64,000 bases of DNA from Croceicoccus gelatinilyticus (lineage in GTDB: Bacteria; Pseudomonadota; Alphaproteobacteria; Sphingomonadales; Sphingomonadaceae), in NCBI RefSeq assembly GCF_018398395.1, contig NZ_JAHCBF010000003.1:248001-312000 (forward strand). The letters are read 5' to 3'. Shown here piece by piece: positions 33,468-41,284 of this stretch. Position 1 is the first letter of the stretch; every line of letters starts with the position of its first letter. The notes below the pieces were generated by a model. That model ran no database searches, was not told the origin of the DNA, and saw only the letters and a list, made by a program, of their open reading frames with translations. Position numbers and translations under genes: made by a program.

Positions 33468-33501
33468 TCTGCCCTGACGGTCCCGTGCGACCGGCTGCGC
33501 C

Positions 33502-33954
33502 CTACGAAAGGTAGAACTTGCCCACGATCACCGTCGTCACAATCAGGATTGCGGCCATGCCCGGTACTTCGTTGAGAAGACGCAGTTTCTTGCCCGAAAG
33601 CGGCCGTTCGCCGCGTGCCAGCTTCTTCGCATAGGCCATCATCCAGCCGTGATAACCCGACAGGCCCAGCACGAAGAGCAGCTTGAGATGGAACCACCCC
33701 TGGCTCCACGCATCGATCGTGAAGGCCAGCGCGAGCCCGAAAACCCAGACGAGAATCATCGAGGGATTGAGGATAATCTTGCGAAGCCGTCCCTCACGCT
33801 CGACCCAGCGGGCGGCCTCTTCCGAACCTTCGGGAGCTTCCTGGTGGTACACGAAGAACCGCGGCATCATGAACAGTCCCGCCATCCAGAAGATCACGAA
33901 GACCAGGTGGCCGACCTTGAGCCAGGGATAGAGCAAGGAAAGATACTCCTGCAT
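33502..33954 (-). CDS. hemJ: protoporphyrinogen IX oxidase HemJ
   Basis: A 150-residue inner-membrane protein (CopD-like fold, four predicted helices) matching HemJ, the haem-binding oxidase that converts protoporphyrinogen IX to protoporphyrin IX. Markers are WLKVGHLVFVIFWMAGLFMMPRFFVYH with the conserved His, Arg and His, and LKLLFVLGLSGYHGWMM with the conserved Lys. Gene order hemE-hemJ-rho supports this over copper transport. It is the likely substitute for oxygen-dependent HemY or menaquinone-linked HemG. Confidence 0.88.
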   Translation of the reverse strand: MQEYLSLLYPWLKVGHLVFVIFWMAGLFMMPRFFVYHQEAPEGSEEAARWVEREGRLRKIILNPSMILVWVFGLALAFTIDAWSQGWFHLKLLFVLGLSGYHGWMMAYAKKLARGERPLSGKKLRLLNEVPGMAAILIVTTVIVGKFYLS

Positions 33955-34020
33955 GGGACATGAGATAGGACGGGCAACGCGCGGCGCAAACCCCCTCGCC
34001 CGTCCGAAACGGGAAAAACG

Positions 34021-35046
34021 TTAGCGGGACCAGTCCCTGACCGTGGCCAGCAGTTCTTCGACATGGGCGATCGGGGTTTCCTTGCCGATGCCATGGCCAA
34101 GATTGAAAACGTGCGGCCTGTCGGCAAAGCAATCGAGAATGTACTTTGCCCGATCTGTCATGCGTTTACCGCCCGAAAGCAGGATCAGCGGATCGAGATT
34201 GCCCTGAACCGGCATGTTTGCGGGCAATTCGCGCGCGGCCCAGATGGGATCGACCGTTTCATCCACACCAACCGCATCGACGCCGGTTTCGCGGGCATAG
34301 GCGGCGAGCTTTTCGCCAGCACCCTTGGGGAATCCGATCACCGGAACGTCGGGGCACTGCTGCTTGAATCGCGCCGTGATCGAAGCATTGGGCGCAATGA
34401 CCCAACGTTCGAATTCGTCAGGCGCAAGGCTGCCCGACCAGGAATCGAACAACTGCACCGCCTCGGCCCCTGCCCTTGCCTGTCCAACGAGGTATTCGAC
34501 CGTGACGTCGGCAATCGCGTCGATGATCGCCTTGAACGCCGCCGGATCGCCATAGGCCATTTCGCGTGCGGCATGCTGGTCACGGCTACCCTCGCCGTTC
34601 ACCATGTAGGTCGCGACCGTCCACGGAGAGCCTGCAAAACCCAGCATCGTTTTCGTGTCGTCCAGCCGTTCGACGCAAAGCTCGACCGTCCGATAGATCG
34701 GGGACAACCGTTCCGGCACCATTTCCAGCGAGGCGAGCGCGGCATCTGCCAGCCGCGGCGACAAATGCGGACCTTCGCCGGCAAGGAACTGCAGGTCCTG
34801 TCCCATCGCATAAGGGACGATCAGGATATCTGAGAACAGGATCGCGCCGTCGAAACCGAACCTGTCGATCGGTTGCAGTGTGACTTCGGCCGCCGCCTCA
34901 CAGTCATAGACGAGCGCAAGGAACCCGCCCTTTTCCGCACGAAGCGCGCGATATTCGGGTAGATAGCGACCCGCCTGGCGCATGAGCCATAGCGGGCGGC
35001 GGGAACCGTTCGTTCCCTTCAACGTGTCGAGCAAAAGACCGGGCAT
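34021..35046 (-). CDS. hemE: uroporphyrinogen decarboxylase
   Basis: A 341-residue HemE that decarboxylates uroporphyrinogen III to coproporphyrinogen III. The substrate-binding WLMRQAGRYLPEYRAL, then FDGAILFSDILIVPYAMGQ and FAGSPWTVATYM, are present. ATG 35046 gives MPGLLLDTLKGTNGSRRPLW; the TTG at 35064 would add six residues inside the AT-rich tract. It transcribes away from the putative origin and is followed by hemJ after 66 bases. Confidence 0.96.
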   Translation of the reverse strand: MPGLLLDTLKGTNGSRRPLWLMRQAGRYLPEYRALRAEKGGFLALVYDCEAAAEVTLQPIDRFGFDGAILFSDILIVPYAMGQDLQFLAGEGPHLSPRLADAALASLEMVPERLSPIYRTVELCVERLDDTKTMLGFAGSPWTVATYMVNGEGSRDQHAAREMAYGDPAAFKAIIDAIADVTVEYLVGQARAGAEAVQLFDSWSGSLAPDEFERWVIAPNASITARFKQQCPDVPVIGFPKGAGEKLAAYARETGVDAVGVDETVDPIWAARELPANMPVQGNLDPLILLSGGKRMTDRAKYILDCFADRPHVFNLGHGIGKETPIAHVEELLATVRDWSR

Positions 35047-35362
35047 GCCCCTTAGAAACTCCAAATAATTTAATTTTAAAAGGTTTGATGGAATCTGTTG
35101 GCCCTGTGGAAATCGGGGATTGCGGGGCCCTGCCCGAATTATCCGGCAAAGGCCATGCCCATTTCGGCCACCCGAATCCCGCTTGGTCCGTGGTCAAACG
35201 AAACTTGTTCGCCTTACCCACAGGCTGTGGGTGATCGCTGTCCCTGTCCAGAAATACCCAGAACGGAATCGAGGACAGTGGGTGCAGTTTCGGCCCTTTC
35301 GCTTGTCCGCAGTTCTCTCCCGTGGTTTATCCGGGCACCTGTCCACAGGCATCCGGGGCCGC
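35047..35362. other. oriC: candidate chromosomal origin of replication (oriC)
   Basis: This 316-base gap between divergent hemE and ppsR has no coding character. It contains an AT-rich tract near hemE (about 35060-35089), unusual in this GC-rich genome. DnaA-box-like 9-mers (consensus TTATCCACA) lie at 35214-35222 (8 of 9), 35226-35234 reverse, 35105-35113 reverse, 35303-35311 and 35339-35347 (7 of 9 each). Weaker TTATCCGGN sites lie at 35139 and 35327. There are GAATC sites at 35091, 35174 and 35266. Location next to hemE, with parS and parAB a few kb away, matches the known Caulobacter layout. Confidence 0.75.
35216..35232. repeat. 17-bp inverted repeat in the candidate origin
   Basis: ACCCACAG-G-CTGTGGGT: perfect 8-bp arms around one base. 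Each arm contains a DnaA-box core, so it may be a head-to-head DnaA pair rather than a hairpin. Confidence 0.7.
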
Positions 35363-36208
35363 ATGACCAAGCTTCACCTCCATCTCCTGTCCGATTCGAC
35401 CGGAGAGACTCTCGAAATGATTGCCAAGGCGGCACTGTCGCAGTTCGACGCGGTCGAGGTCGAGCGGCATTTCTGGCCGATGGTGCGTTCGCAGCAGCAT
35501 CTTGACCGGATCATGCAGGAAATCATCAATTTTCCCGGCCTTGTCGTCTTCACACTGGTGAATCCGGATATTCGTCGCAGTCTCGAGACGTCGTGCGCAG
35601 AAGCGAACATGCCGACCGTCTCGGCGCTTGATGCCGTGACGGAAAGCCTTTCGCGGGTGCTGGGACAGGAGCAGCTCCACCGTCCCGGTCGCCAGCACCA
35701 GATGGACGAGGCCTATTTCAAGCGCGTGGAAGCGATCCAGTTCACTATCGCTCATGACGATGGACTGATGTGGGAAGAGTGGGAAGAAGCCGACATCGTG
35801 CTTGCCGGCGTGTCCCGCACATCGAAAACGCCGACATCGATCTATCTCGCCAACCGCGGTTATCGCGTTGCCAATATCCCGATCGTGAAGGAATCCCCGC
35901 CTCCGCCGAACCTGTTCCGGTTGAAGCGCCCCATGGTCGTGGGATTGACCACATCGCCCGATCGCCTGGTCCAGGTTCGTCGCAACCGCTTGCTGTCGCT
36001 GAACCAAGCGCCGGAAACCGCCTATGTCGACAAGGAGCAGGTCGAGGACGAGGTCCGCTTCGCCCGCCGCATGGCGGCCGACAACAACTGGCCGGTGATC
36101 GACGTGACCCGCCGCTCGATCGAGGAAACTGCTGCGGCTGTCATCAATCTCTATAACGAGCGCCGCACCCAGATGTCGCCGCGCAATGCCGGGACTAATC
36201 CCGTATGA
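35363..36208 (+). CDS. ppsR: pyruvate, water/phosphate dikinase regulatory protein (DUF299)
   Basis: A 281-residue bifunctional kinase/pyrophosphorylase that switches PEP synthase or pyruvate phosphate dikinase by ADP-dependent phosphorylation. The start [22 protein letters not shown] and the P-loop [24 protein letters not shown] are the family marks. C-terminal [17 protein letters not shown] is also conserved. ATG 35363 is chosen. This gene sits beside the origin in Caulobacter too. It starts the ppsR-maf-aroE-coaE operon, each overlapping by ATGA. The target kinase is not in the window. Confidence 0.92.
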   Translation: MTKLHLHLLSDSTGETLEMIAKAALSQFDAVEVERHFWPMVRSQQHLDRIMQEIINFPGLVVFTLVNPDIRRSLETSCAEANMPTVSALDAVTESLSRVLGQEQLHRPGRQHQMDEAYFKRVEAIQFTIAHDDGLMWEEWEEADIVLAGVSRTSKTPTSIYLANRGYRVANIPIVKESPPPPNLFRLKRPMVVGLTTSPDRLVQVRRNRLLSLNQAPETAYVDKEQVEDEVRFARRMAADNNWPVIDVTRRSIEETAAAVINLYNERRTQMSPRNAGTNPV

Positions 36209-36789
36209 TCGTGCTGGCCTCCAAAAGTGCATCGCGGCAGGCGATGTTGACGTCTGCCGGCGTGGAGTTCGAGGCGGTCCCCGCCGATCTCGACGAACGT
36301 GCACTGGAGGCGGAACTCGTTGGCGCGTCACCAGCACAAGTGGCTATTGCGCTTTCAGAGGCGAAGGCGCTGGCCGTCTCGGCAAAACAGCCGGGCCGGC
36401 TCGTGCTGGGAAGCGATTCATTGGTCGAAGTCGAAGGTCGCCGCTTCGACAAGCCCGCCAGCCGCGAAGATGCGGCGGAACATTTGCGCCACTTTTCGGG
36501 GCGGACGATGAAATTGCACAGCGCAGCGGCGCTGTCTCGCGATGGTGACGTGGTATTTCGCCACGGCGCGCTGGCCCGCTTGCAGGTCCGCCATTTATCA
36601 GAGACGTTCATCACACAATATCTCGACACCGAATGGCCCGAGGTCAGCTATTGTGTCGGCGTCTTTCGAATTGAAGCATTGGGTCCGCAGCTGTTCGAGC
36701 GTATTACCGGTGACCAGTTCACCGTTCTCGGAATGCCGCTGCTCGAAGTGCTCGGCGCGCTACGGTTCGAAGGCGAGTTGCCGACATGA
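36205..36789 (+). CDS. maf: Maf nucleoside triphosphate pyrophosphatase
   Basis: A 194-residue Maf/HAM1-fold house-cleaning enzyme that hydrolyses non-canonical or methylated NTPs. The start is [20 protein letters not shown]. The [17 protein letters not shown] motif carries the catalytic Asp. [20 protein letters not shown] and the C-terminal [15 protein letters not shown] follow. It overlaps ppsR and aroE by four bases each. Confidence 0.94.
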   Translation: MIVLASKSASRQAMLTSAGVEFEAVPADLDERALEAELVGASPAQVAIALSEAKALAVSAKQPGRLVLGSDSLVEVEGRRFDKPASREDAAEHLRHFSGRTMKLHSAAALSRDGDVVFRHGALARLQVRHLSETFITQYLDTEWPEVSYCVGVFRIEALGPQLFERITGDQFTVLGMPLLEVLGALRFEGELPT

Positions 36790-37640
36790 GCCAGCCCTTT
36801 GCCGAAGTGATCGGCGACCCGATCGCACAGTCGAAATCGCCGACAATTCACCGGTTCTGGCTGGAAAAAGCCGGAATCGACGCCGATTACCGTCACTGCC
36901 ACGTCACGGCGGAAGGTCTGGCCGACTACATCGCGCAGCGCCGCGCAGATCTCGACTGGCGCGGGTGTAATGTCACGATGCCGCACAAGCAGGCGATTAT
37001 CCCGCTGCTTGACCGGATCGACCCTCTTGCAGTGCGGATCGGGGCTGTGAACACTGTCGTGCCCGAGGATGGCGAACTTGTCGGCTACAACACCGATGCC
37101 GCCGGTTTCCTCGAACCCTTGCAGCAAGATCTGGCAGGCCAGCACCTTTTCCGCATGGCGCGGATCATCGGAACGGGTGGTGCGGCGCGTGCGATCATCG
37201 CGGCGCTGGCTGACACGGGGCATGTCCTCGTCGTCGCGGGCCGCAATGTCGACAAGGCCCGTGCGCTTCTCGACGAACTCGACCCTGAGGGCGAACACCA
37301 CGTCGCCCCCCTCGCCCATTTCGGGTCCGAGACCGATTTCACTTTCGACGATCGCGAGGGTTGCTTCGACGTTGTCGTGAACGCCAGCGCGCTGGGCATG
37401 GTTGGGCAGCCGCCATTATCCTTTGATTTCAGCCATGTTCCGCCGGGTAGCGTCTGTTACGACATCGTCACCGCGCCGTTGGAGACGCCTTTCCTGAAAG
37501 AGGCGAAAGTGCACGGGTTCCGCACGGTCGACGGGCTTTCGATGCTAATCGGACAGGCCGCCGCGGCGTTCGAGAAGTTCTTTGCCGCCCCTGCCCCGCG
37601 TGATGACGACGCGTCTTTGCGCGCCAAACTGACGGCATGA
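36786..37640 (+). CDS. aroE: shikimate dehydrogenase
   Basis: A 284-residue NADP-dependent enzyme of aromatic amino acid synthesis that reduces 3-dehydroshikimate. The substrate site [16 protein letters not shown], catalytic [12 protein letters not shown] with Lys, and NTDAAGFL with Asp are present. The dinucleotide motif is [15 protein letters not shown], and [15 protein letters not shown] closes the protein. Third gene of the four-gene overlapping operon. Confidence 0.96.
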   Translation: MSQPFAEVIGDPIAQSKSPTIHRFWLEKAGIDADYRHCHVTAEGLADYIAQRRADLDWRGCNVTMPHKQAIIPLLDRIDPLAVRIGAVNTVVPEDGELVGYNTDAAGFLEPLQQDLAGQHLFRMARIIGTGGAARAIIAALADTGHVLVVAGRNVDKARALLDELDPEGEHHVAPLAHFGSETDFTFDDREGCFDVVVNASALGMVGQPPLSFDFSHVPPGSVCYDIVTAPLETPFLKEAKVHGFRTVDGLSMLIGQAAAAFEKFFAAPAPRDDDASLRAKLTA

Positions 37641-38266
37641 GCCGCGTCTATCCCGATCGCGATGGGCCCAGGCCTTTCATTCTCGGTCTCACCGGCTCGA
37701 TCGGCATGGGCAAGTCGACCGTTGCGGGAATGCTCCGCGAACTGGGCGTGCCGGTCTTCGACGCAGACGCCGAAGTACACCGGTTGCAGGGCCCGGGCGG
37801 TGCGCTTTTGCCTGCGATCGAAGCCGAATTTCCCGGTTCGACTGGTTCTGAAGGCGTCAAACGCGCGGAACTGGGGGCAATCGTCTTTGGCGATAGCGAA
37901 GCCCTCGCCCGACTTGAGGCTATCGTCCATCCTGCCGTCGCGGCAGAGCGGTTCGACTTCATGGACGAGCACTGGCACGCGCCCGTCGTCTGTTTCGACA
38001 TTCCGTTGCTTTACGAAAGGACGGGTTCTGCAGGACTCGACGCGGTCGCGGTCGTCTCCGCTCCGGCAGAGGAGCAGCGCCGCCGCGTTCTTGCGCGACC
38101 GGGCATGACCGAGAACAAGTTCGAGGACATTCTCGCTCGCCAGATGCCCGATGCGGAAAAGCGCCGCCGGGCCGACTTCGTGATTGATACCGGCACGACG
38201 CTGGATGAAACACGCGAACAAGTGCGCGTAATGGTCGAGACCTTGCGCCAGCGCCACGGGTCCTAG
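37637..38266 (+). CDS. coaE: dephospho-CoA kinase
   Basis: A 209-residue P-loop kinase for the last step of CoA synthesis. Walker A is GLTGSIGMGKSTVAGML. DADAEVHRLQGPGGALLP, the CoA-binding HPAVAAERF and lid RPGMTENKFEDILARQM follow. It ends the ppsR operon; in many alphaproteobacteria dnaQ comes next, but here a terminator and clpA follow. Confidence 0.96.
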   Translation: MSRVYPDRDGPRPFILGLTGSIGMGKSTVAGMLRELGVPVFDADAEVHRLQGPGGALLPAIEAEFPGSTGSEGVKRAELGAIVFGDSEALARLEAIVHPAVAAERFDFMDEHWHAPVVCFDIPLLYERTGSAGLDAVAVVSAPAEEQRRRVLARPGMTENKFEDILARQMPDAEKRRRADFVIDTGTTLDETREQVRVMVETLRQRHGS

Positions 38267-38285
38267 AGCAAAGGCCACATAGAGA

Positions 38286-38310
38286 AAGGGCGGCCCGATG
38301 GACCGCCCTT
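38286..38310. terminator. terminator between coaE and clpA
   Basis: AAGGGCGG pairs with CCGCCCTT around a nine-base loop, between two convergent genes. The arms end in AA/TT, which gives short T runs in both directions. Confidence 0.7.
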
Positions 38311-38334
38311 CCCGCTTATCGATCGAGTTAGGTC

Positions 38335-40746
38335 TTATTCAGCCTTGTCGTCGCCGCCCTGCGGTGCCTCGTCCGAGGAATTCGCCTTGCTGTCAGGCGT
38401 CTTGGGAGTTTCGACCTTTTTGGTCTTGCGCTTGCGACGCTTGACGACCTTCGGCGGTGCCGGGGTCAGTTCGAAGGCCAGGACCGGCTTGCCGTCCTCG
38501 TCGTCCTTGGTGGAGACGTGGACTTCGCCGCCTTGCGCCAGCTTGCCGAACAGCAGTTCTTCCGCCAGCGGCTGCTTGACCTTCTCCTGAATGAGGCGGC
38601 CCATCGGGCGCGCGCCATAGAGCTTGTCGTAACCGCGATCGGCCAGCCAGCTGCGGGCATCGCTGTCGAACTGGATGTGGACGTTCTGGTCGGCCAGCTG
38701 CAGTTCGAGCTGCAGGATGAACTTGTCGACCACGCGCGCCACGACCGTCTTGCCGAGGTAGGCGAAAGGCACGATCGCATCGAGACGGTTGCGGAATTCG
38801 GGAGTGAAGAGCTTCTTCACTGCCTCGTCACCCGCGTCAGCCTTCGACACGTCGCCGAACCCGATACCGCTGCGCTGCATGTCCGCCGCGCCCGCGTTCG
38901 TCGTCATGATGAGGACGACATTGCGGAAATCGACGGTCTTGCCGTGGTGGTCGGTCAGTCGGCCGTTATCCATCACCTGAAGCAGGATGTTGAACAGGTC
39001 GGGGTGCGCTTTCTCGATTTCGTCGAGCAGCAGGACGCAGTGCGGCTGCTGGTCGATGGCATCGGTAAGCAGACCACCCTGGTCGAACCCGACATAGCCC
39101 GGAGGGGCACCGATCAGGCGCGAGACCGAGTGGCGTTCCATGTATTCCGACATGTCGAAACGCTGCAGCGGGATGCCCATGATGTCGGACAGCTGGCGCG
39201 CAACCTCGGTCTTGCCGACGCCGGTGGGGCCGGAGAAGAGGAACGAGCCGATCGGCTTGTCCGCATCGCGAAGTCCGGCACGCGACAGCTTCATCGCGGT
39301 CGAAAGGACCTCGATGGCCTTGTCCTGCCCGTAGACGACCTGCTTCAGATCGCGTTCGAGGTGTTCCAGCGCCTTCTTGTCGTCCTTCGACACCGACTTG
39401 GGAGGGATGCGGGCCATCGTGGAGATGACCTTTTCGATCTCGCGCGCGGTGATGGTCTTGCGACGCTTGCTGGGCGGAACCAGCATCTGCATCGCGCCGA
39501 CCTCGTCGATGACGTCGATCGCCTTGTCGGGCAGCTTGCGGTCGTTGATGTAACGGGCCGAAAGCTCCACCGCCGTCTTGATCGCGTCGGGCGTGTACTT
39601 GACCTGGTGGTGATCTTCGAACGCGGAACGCAGGCCCTTGAGGATCTTGATCGTATCCTCGACCGTGGGTTCGTTCACGTCGATCTTCTGGAACCGGCGC
39701 AGCAGGGCGCGGTCCTTTTCGAAGTGGTTGCGGAATTCCTTGTAGGTCGTCGACCCGACGCAGCGGATCGCACCGCTGGAAAGCGCGGGCTTCAACAGGT
39801 TCGAGGCATCCATCGCACCGCCGCTGGTCGCGCCGGCACCGATCACGGTGTGGATTTCATCGATGAACAGGATCGCCTCGGGCATCTTTTCGAGCTCGTT
39901 GACGACCTGCTTCAGGCGTTCCTCGAAATCGCCGCGATAGCGAGTGCCTGCAAGCAGCGCGCCCATGTCGAGCGAGTAGATGATCGCGTCCTGCAGGACT
40001 TCGGGCACGTCGCCTTCGACGATCTTGCGGGCAAGACCTTCGGCTATCGCCGTCTTGCCGACGCCGGGATCACCGACATAGAGCGGGTTGTTCTTCGAAC
40101 GGCGGCACAGGATCTGGATCGTGCGGTCCACTTCGGGGCCGCGACCGATCAGCGGGTCGACCTTGCCGGCCAGCGCCTTCTCGTTGAGATTGACCGTGAA
40201 CTGGTCGAGCGCGGAGTCCTTCTTGCCCTTCGCGTTCTCGGTCTTTTCTTCCTGCTTGGCTTCTTCCTCACTCGCACCCTTGGCCGGACGCTGTTCAACC
40301 GAACGGCCCGACTTGCCGATGCCGTGGCTGATGTAGCTGACAGCATCAAGGCGGCTCATGTCCTGCTGCTGCAGGAAGTAGACCGCGTAGCTGTCGCGCT
40401 CGGAGAAGAGGGCGACGAGCACGTTGGCACCGGTCACCGTGTCCTTGCCCGAGGACTGGACGTGGAGGATCGCCCGCTGGATCACGCGCTGGAACCCTGC
40501 CGTGGGCGACGGGTCCGCCTTTTCCGCGGTCTTCAGCGACTGGTATTCCTGGTCGAGATACTGTTTGACCACGTTCGTCAGTTCGGGGAGATCTACCCCG
40601 CACGCTTCCATGACTTGCGCCGCATCCGGATCATCCACGAGAGCGAGCAGGAGATGCTCCAGCGTCGCGTATTCGTGGCTGCGTTCCGCCGCATTGGCGA
40701 GCGCCGTGTGGAGAGTCTTTTCAAGGCTCTGGGCAAAAGATGGCAT
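38335..40746 (-). CDS. clpA: ATP-dependent Clp protease ATP-binding subunit ClpA
   Basis: An 803-residue AAA+ unfoldase for ClpP. The N-domain (about 1-145) starts PSFAQSLEKTLHTALANAAE. D1 has Walker A YVGDPGVGKTAIAEGLA and Walker B ILFIDEIHTVIGAG. D2 has FSGPTGVGKTEVARQLS and VLLLDEIEKAHPDL. The ClpP-binding loop is QRSGIGFGD. A Lys-rich and acidic tail ends the protein. The usual clpS partner gene is not next to it. The upstream gap carries repeated TGCTGCA elements. Confidence 0.97.
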   Translation of the reverse strand: MPSFAQSLEKTLHTALANAAERSHEYATLEHLLLALVDDPDAAQVMEACGVDLPELTNVVKQYLDQEYQSLKTAEKADPSPTAGFQRVIQRAILHVQSSGKDTVTGANVLVALFSERDSYAVYFLQQQDMSRLDAVSYISHGIGKSGRSVEQRPAKGASEEEAKQEEKTENAKGKKDSALDQFTVNLNEKALAGKVDPLIGRGPEVDRTIQILCRRSKNNPLYVGDPGVGKTAIAEGLARKIVEGDVPEVLQDAIIYSLDMGALLAGTRYRGDFEERLKQVVNELEKMPEAILFIDEIHTVIGAGATSGGAMDASNLLKPALSSGAIRCVGSTTYKEFRNHFEKDRALLRRFQKIDVNEPTVEDTIKILKGLRSAFEDHHQVKYTPDAIKTAVELSARYINDRKLPDKAIDVIDEVGAMQMLVPPSKRRKTITAREIEKVISTMARIPPKSVSKDDKKALEHLERDLKQVVYGQDKAIEVLSTAMKLSRAGLRDADKPIGSFLFSGPTGVGKTEVARQLSDIMGIPLQRFDMSEYMERHSVSRLIGAPPGYVGFDQGGLLTDAIDQQPHCVLLLDEIEKAHPDLFNILLQVMDNGRLTDHHGKTVDFRNVVLIMTTNAGAADMQRSGIGFGDVSKADAGDEAVKKLFTPEFRNRLDAIVPFAYLGKTVVARVVDKFILQLELQLADQNVHIQFDSDARSWLADRGYDKLYGARPMGRLIQEKVKQPLAEELLFGKLAQGGEVHVSTKDDEDGKPVLAFELTPAPPKVVKRRKRKTKKVETPKTPDSKANSSDEAPQGGDDKAE

Positions 40747-40829
40747 GTGTCAGGCCCTTTCTGTGCCTAGGAAGCGAGTCCGTTCCTTGTTGTAACCCAT
40801 AAGGGCTGAACGAACGGCAAACGACTTGG

Positions 40830-40856
40830 TTGCTGCAGTGCAGCACAATTGCTGCA
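40830..40856. promoter_or_regulatory. TGCTGCA repeat cluster upstream of clpA
   Basis: TGCTGCA-G-TGCAGCA forms a perfect 7-bp dyad (40831-40845), followed by a third TTGCTGCA (40849-40856), a direct repeat 19 bases after the first. The spacing is about two helix turns. The core CTGC-N3-GCAG equals the site reported for PhaR-type repressors, but the regulator here is unknown. Confidence 0.55.
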
Positions 40857-40925
40857 CCTGCGTAAAGAAAAATGCGACGAATGCAGGCTGAATCGCCCAG
40901 ACCGGAAGGGAAGGGCGCGCTACGG

Positions 40926-41141
40926 TCACTCCGGAGGCCTGTCAGGCTTTGGAGAGAACAGGGCGTCTGCGGCAAGTCTGTGTGCCGCTGCCTTTTCCAT
41001 GTGAGTACGGGTGCGGAGGATCTCCGCTTCAAGCTGCGCGATGCGAATTTCCAGCTCGTCCTGCGAATAGCTGTCCAGGCTTTCGCTGGTGAGGCGGCTG
41101 GCAAGGTCGCCGCGTGTCCGGGGGCGATCGTCGTCGTCCAT
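40926..41141 (-). CDS. DUF1192 family protein
   Basis: A 71-residue protein beginning MDDDDRPRTRGDLASRL with a short helical segment LDSYSQDELEIRIAQLEAEI that likely forms a coiled coil. It matches DUF1192, a small alphaproteobacterial family without known function. It lies upstream of clpA but 179 bases away, so co-transcription is uncertain. Confidence 0.8.
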   Translation of the reverse strand: MDDDDRPRTRGDLASRLTSESLDSYSQDELEIRIAQLEAEILRTRTHMEKAAAHRLAADALFSPKPDRPPE

Positions 41142-41284
41142 CTTGCTGTGACAATCTTGGGTGCGTCCGGCTTGCTGTCAATGGGTGGGGCGGCTACTCA
41201 CGCGGCGAAACGATGCGAAATCCACAGGCGGGCAGGGGGTTTGACCGCTTGGAGCTTCGTTTTTGTCGCAACAGGGGGAAATTG

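Noticed and set aside
38518-40770. A 750-residue open frame antisense to clpA
   Set aside because: It is a product of the codon bias of clpA on the other strand; it shows no domain, signal or ribosome site.
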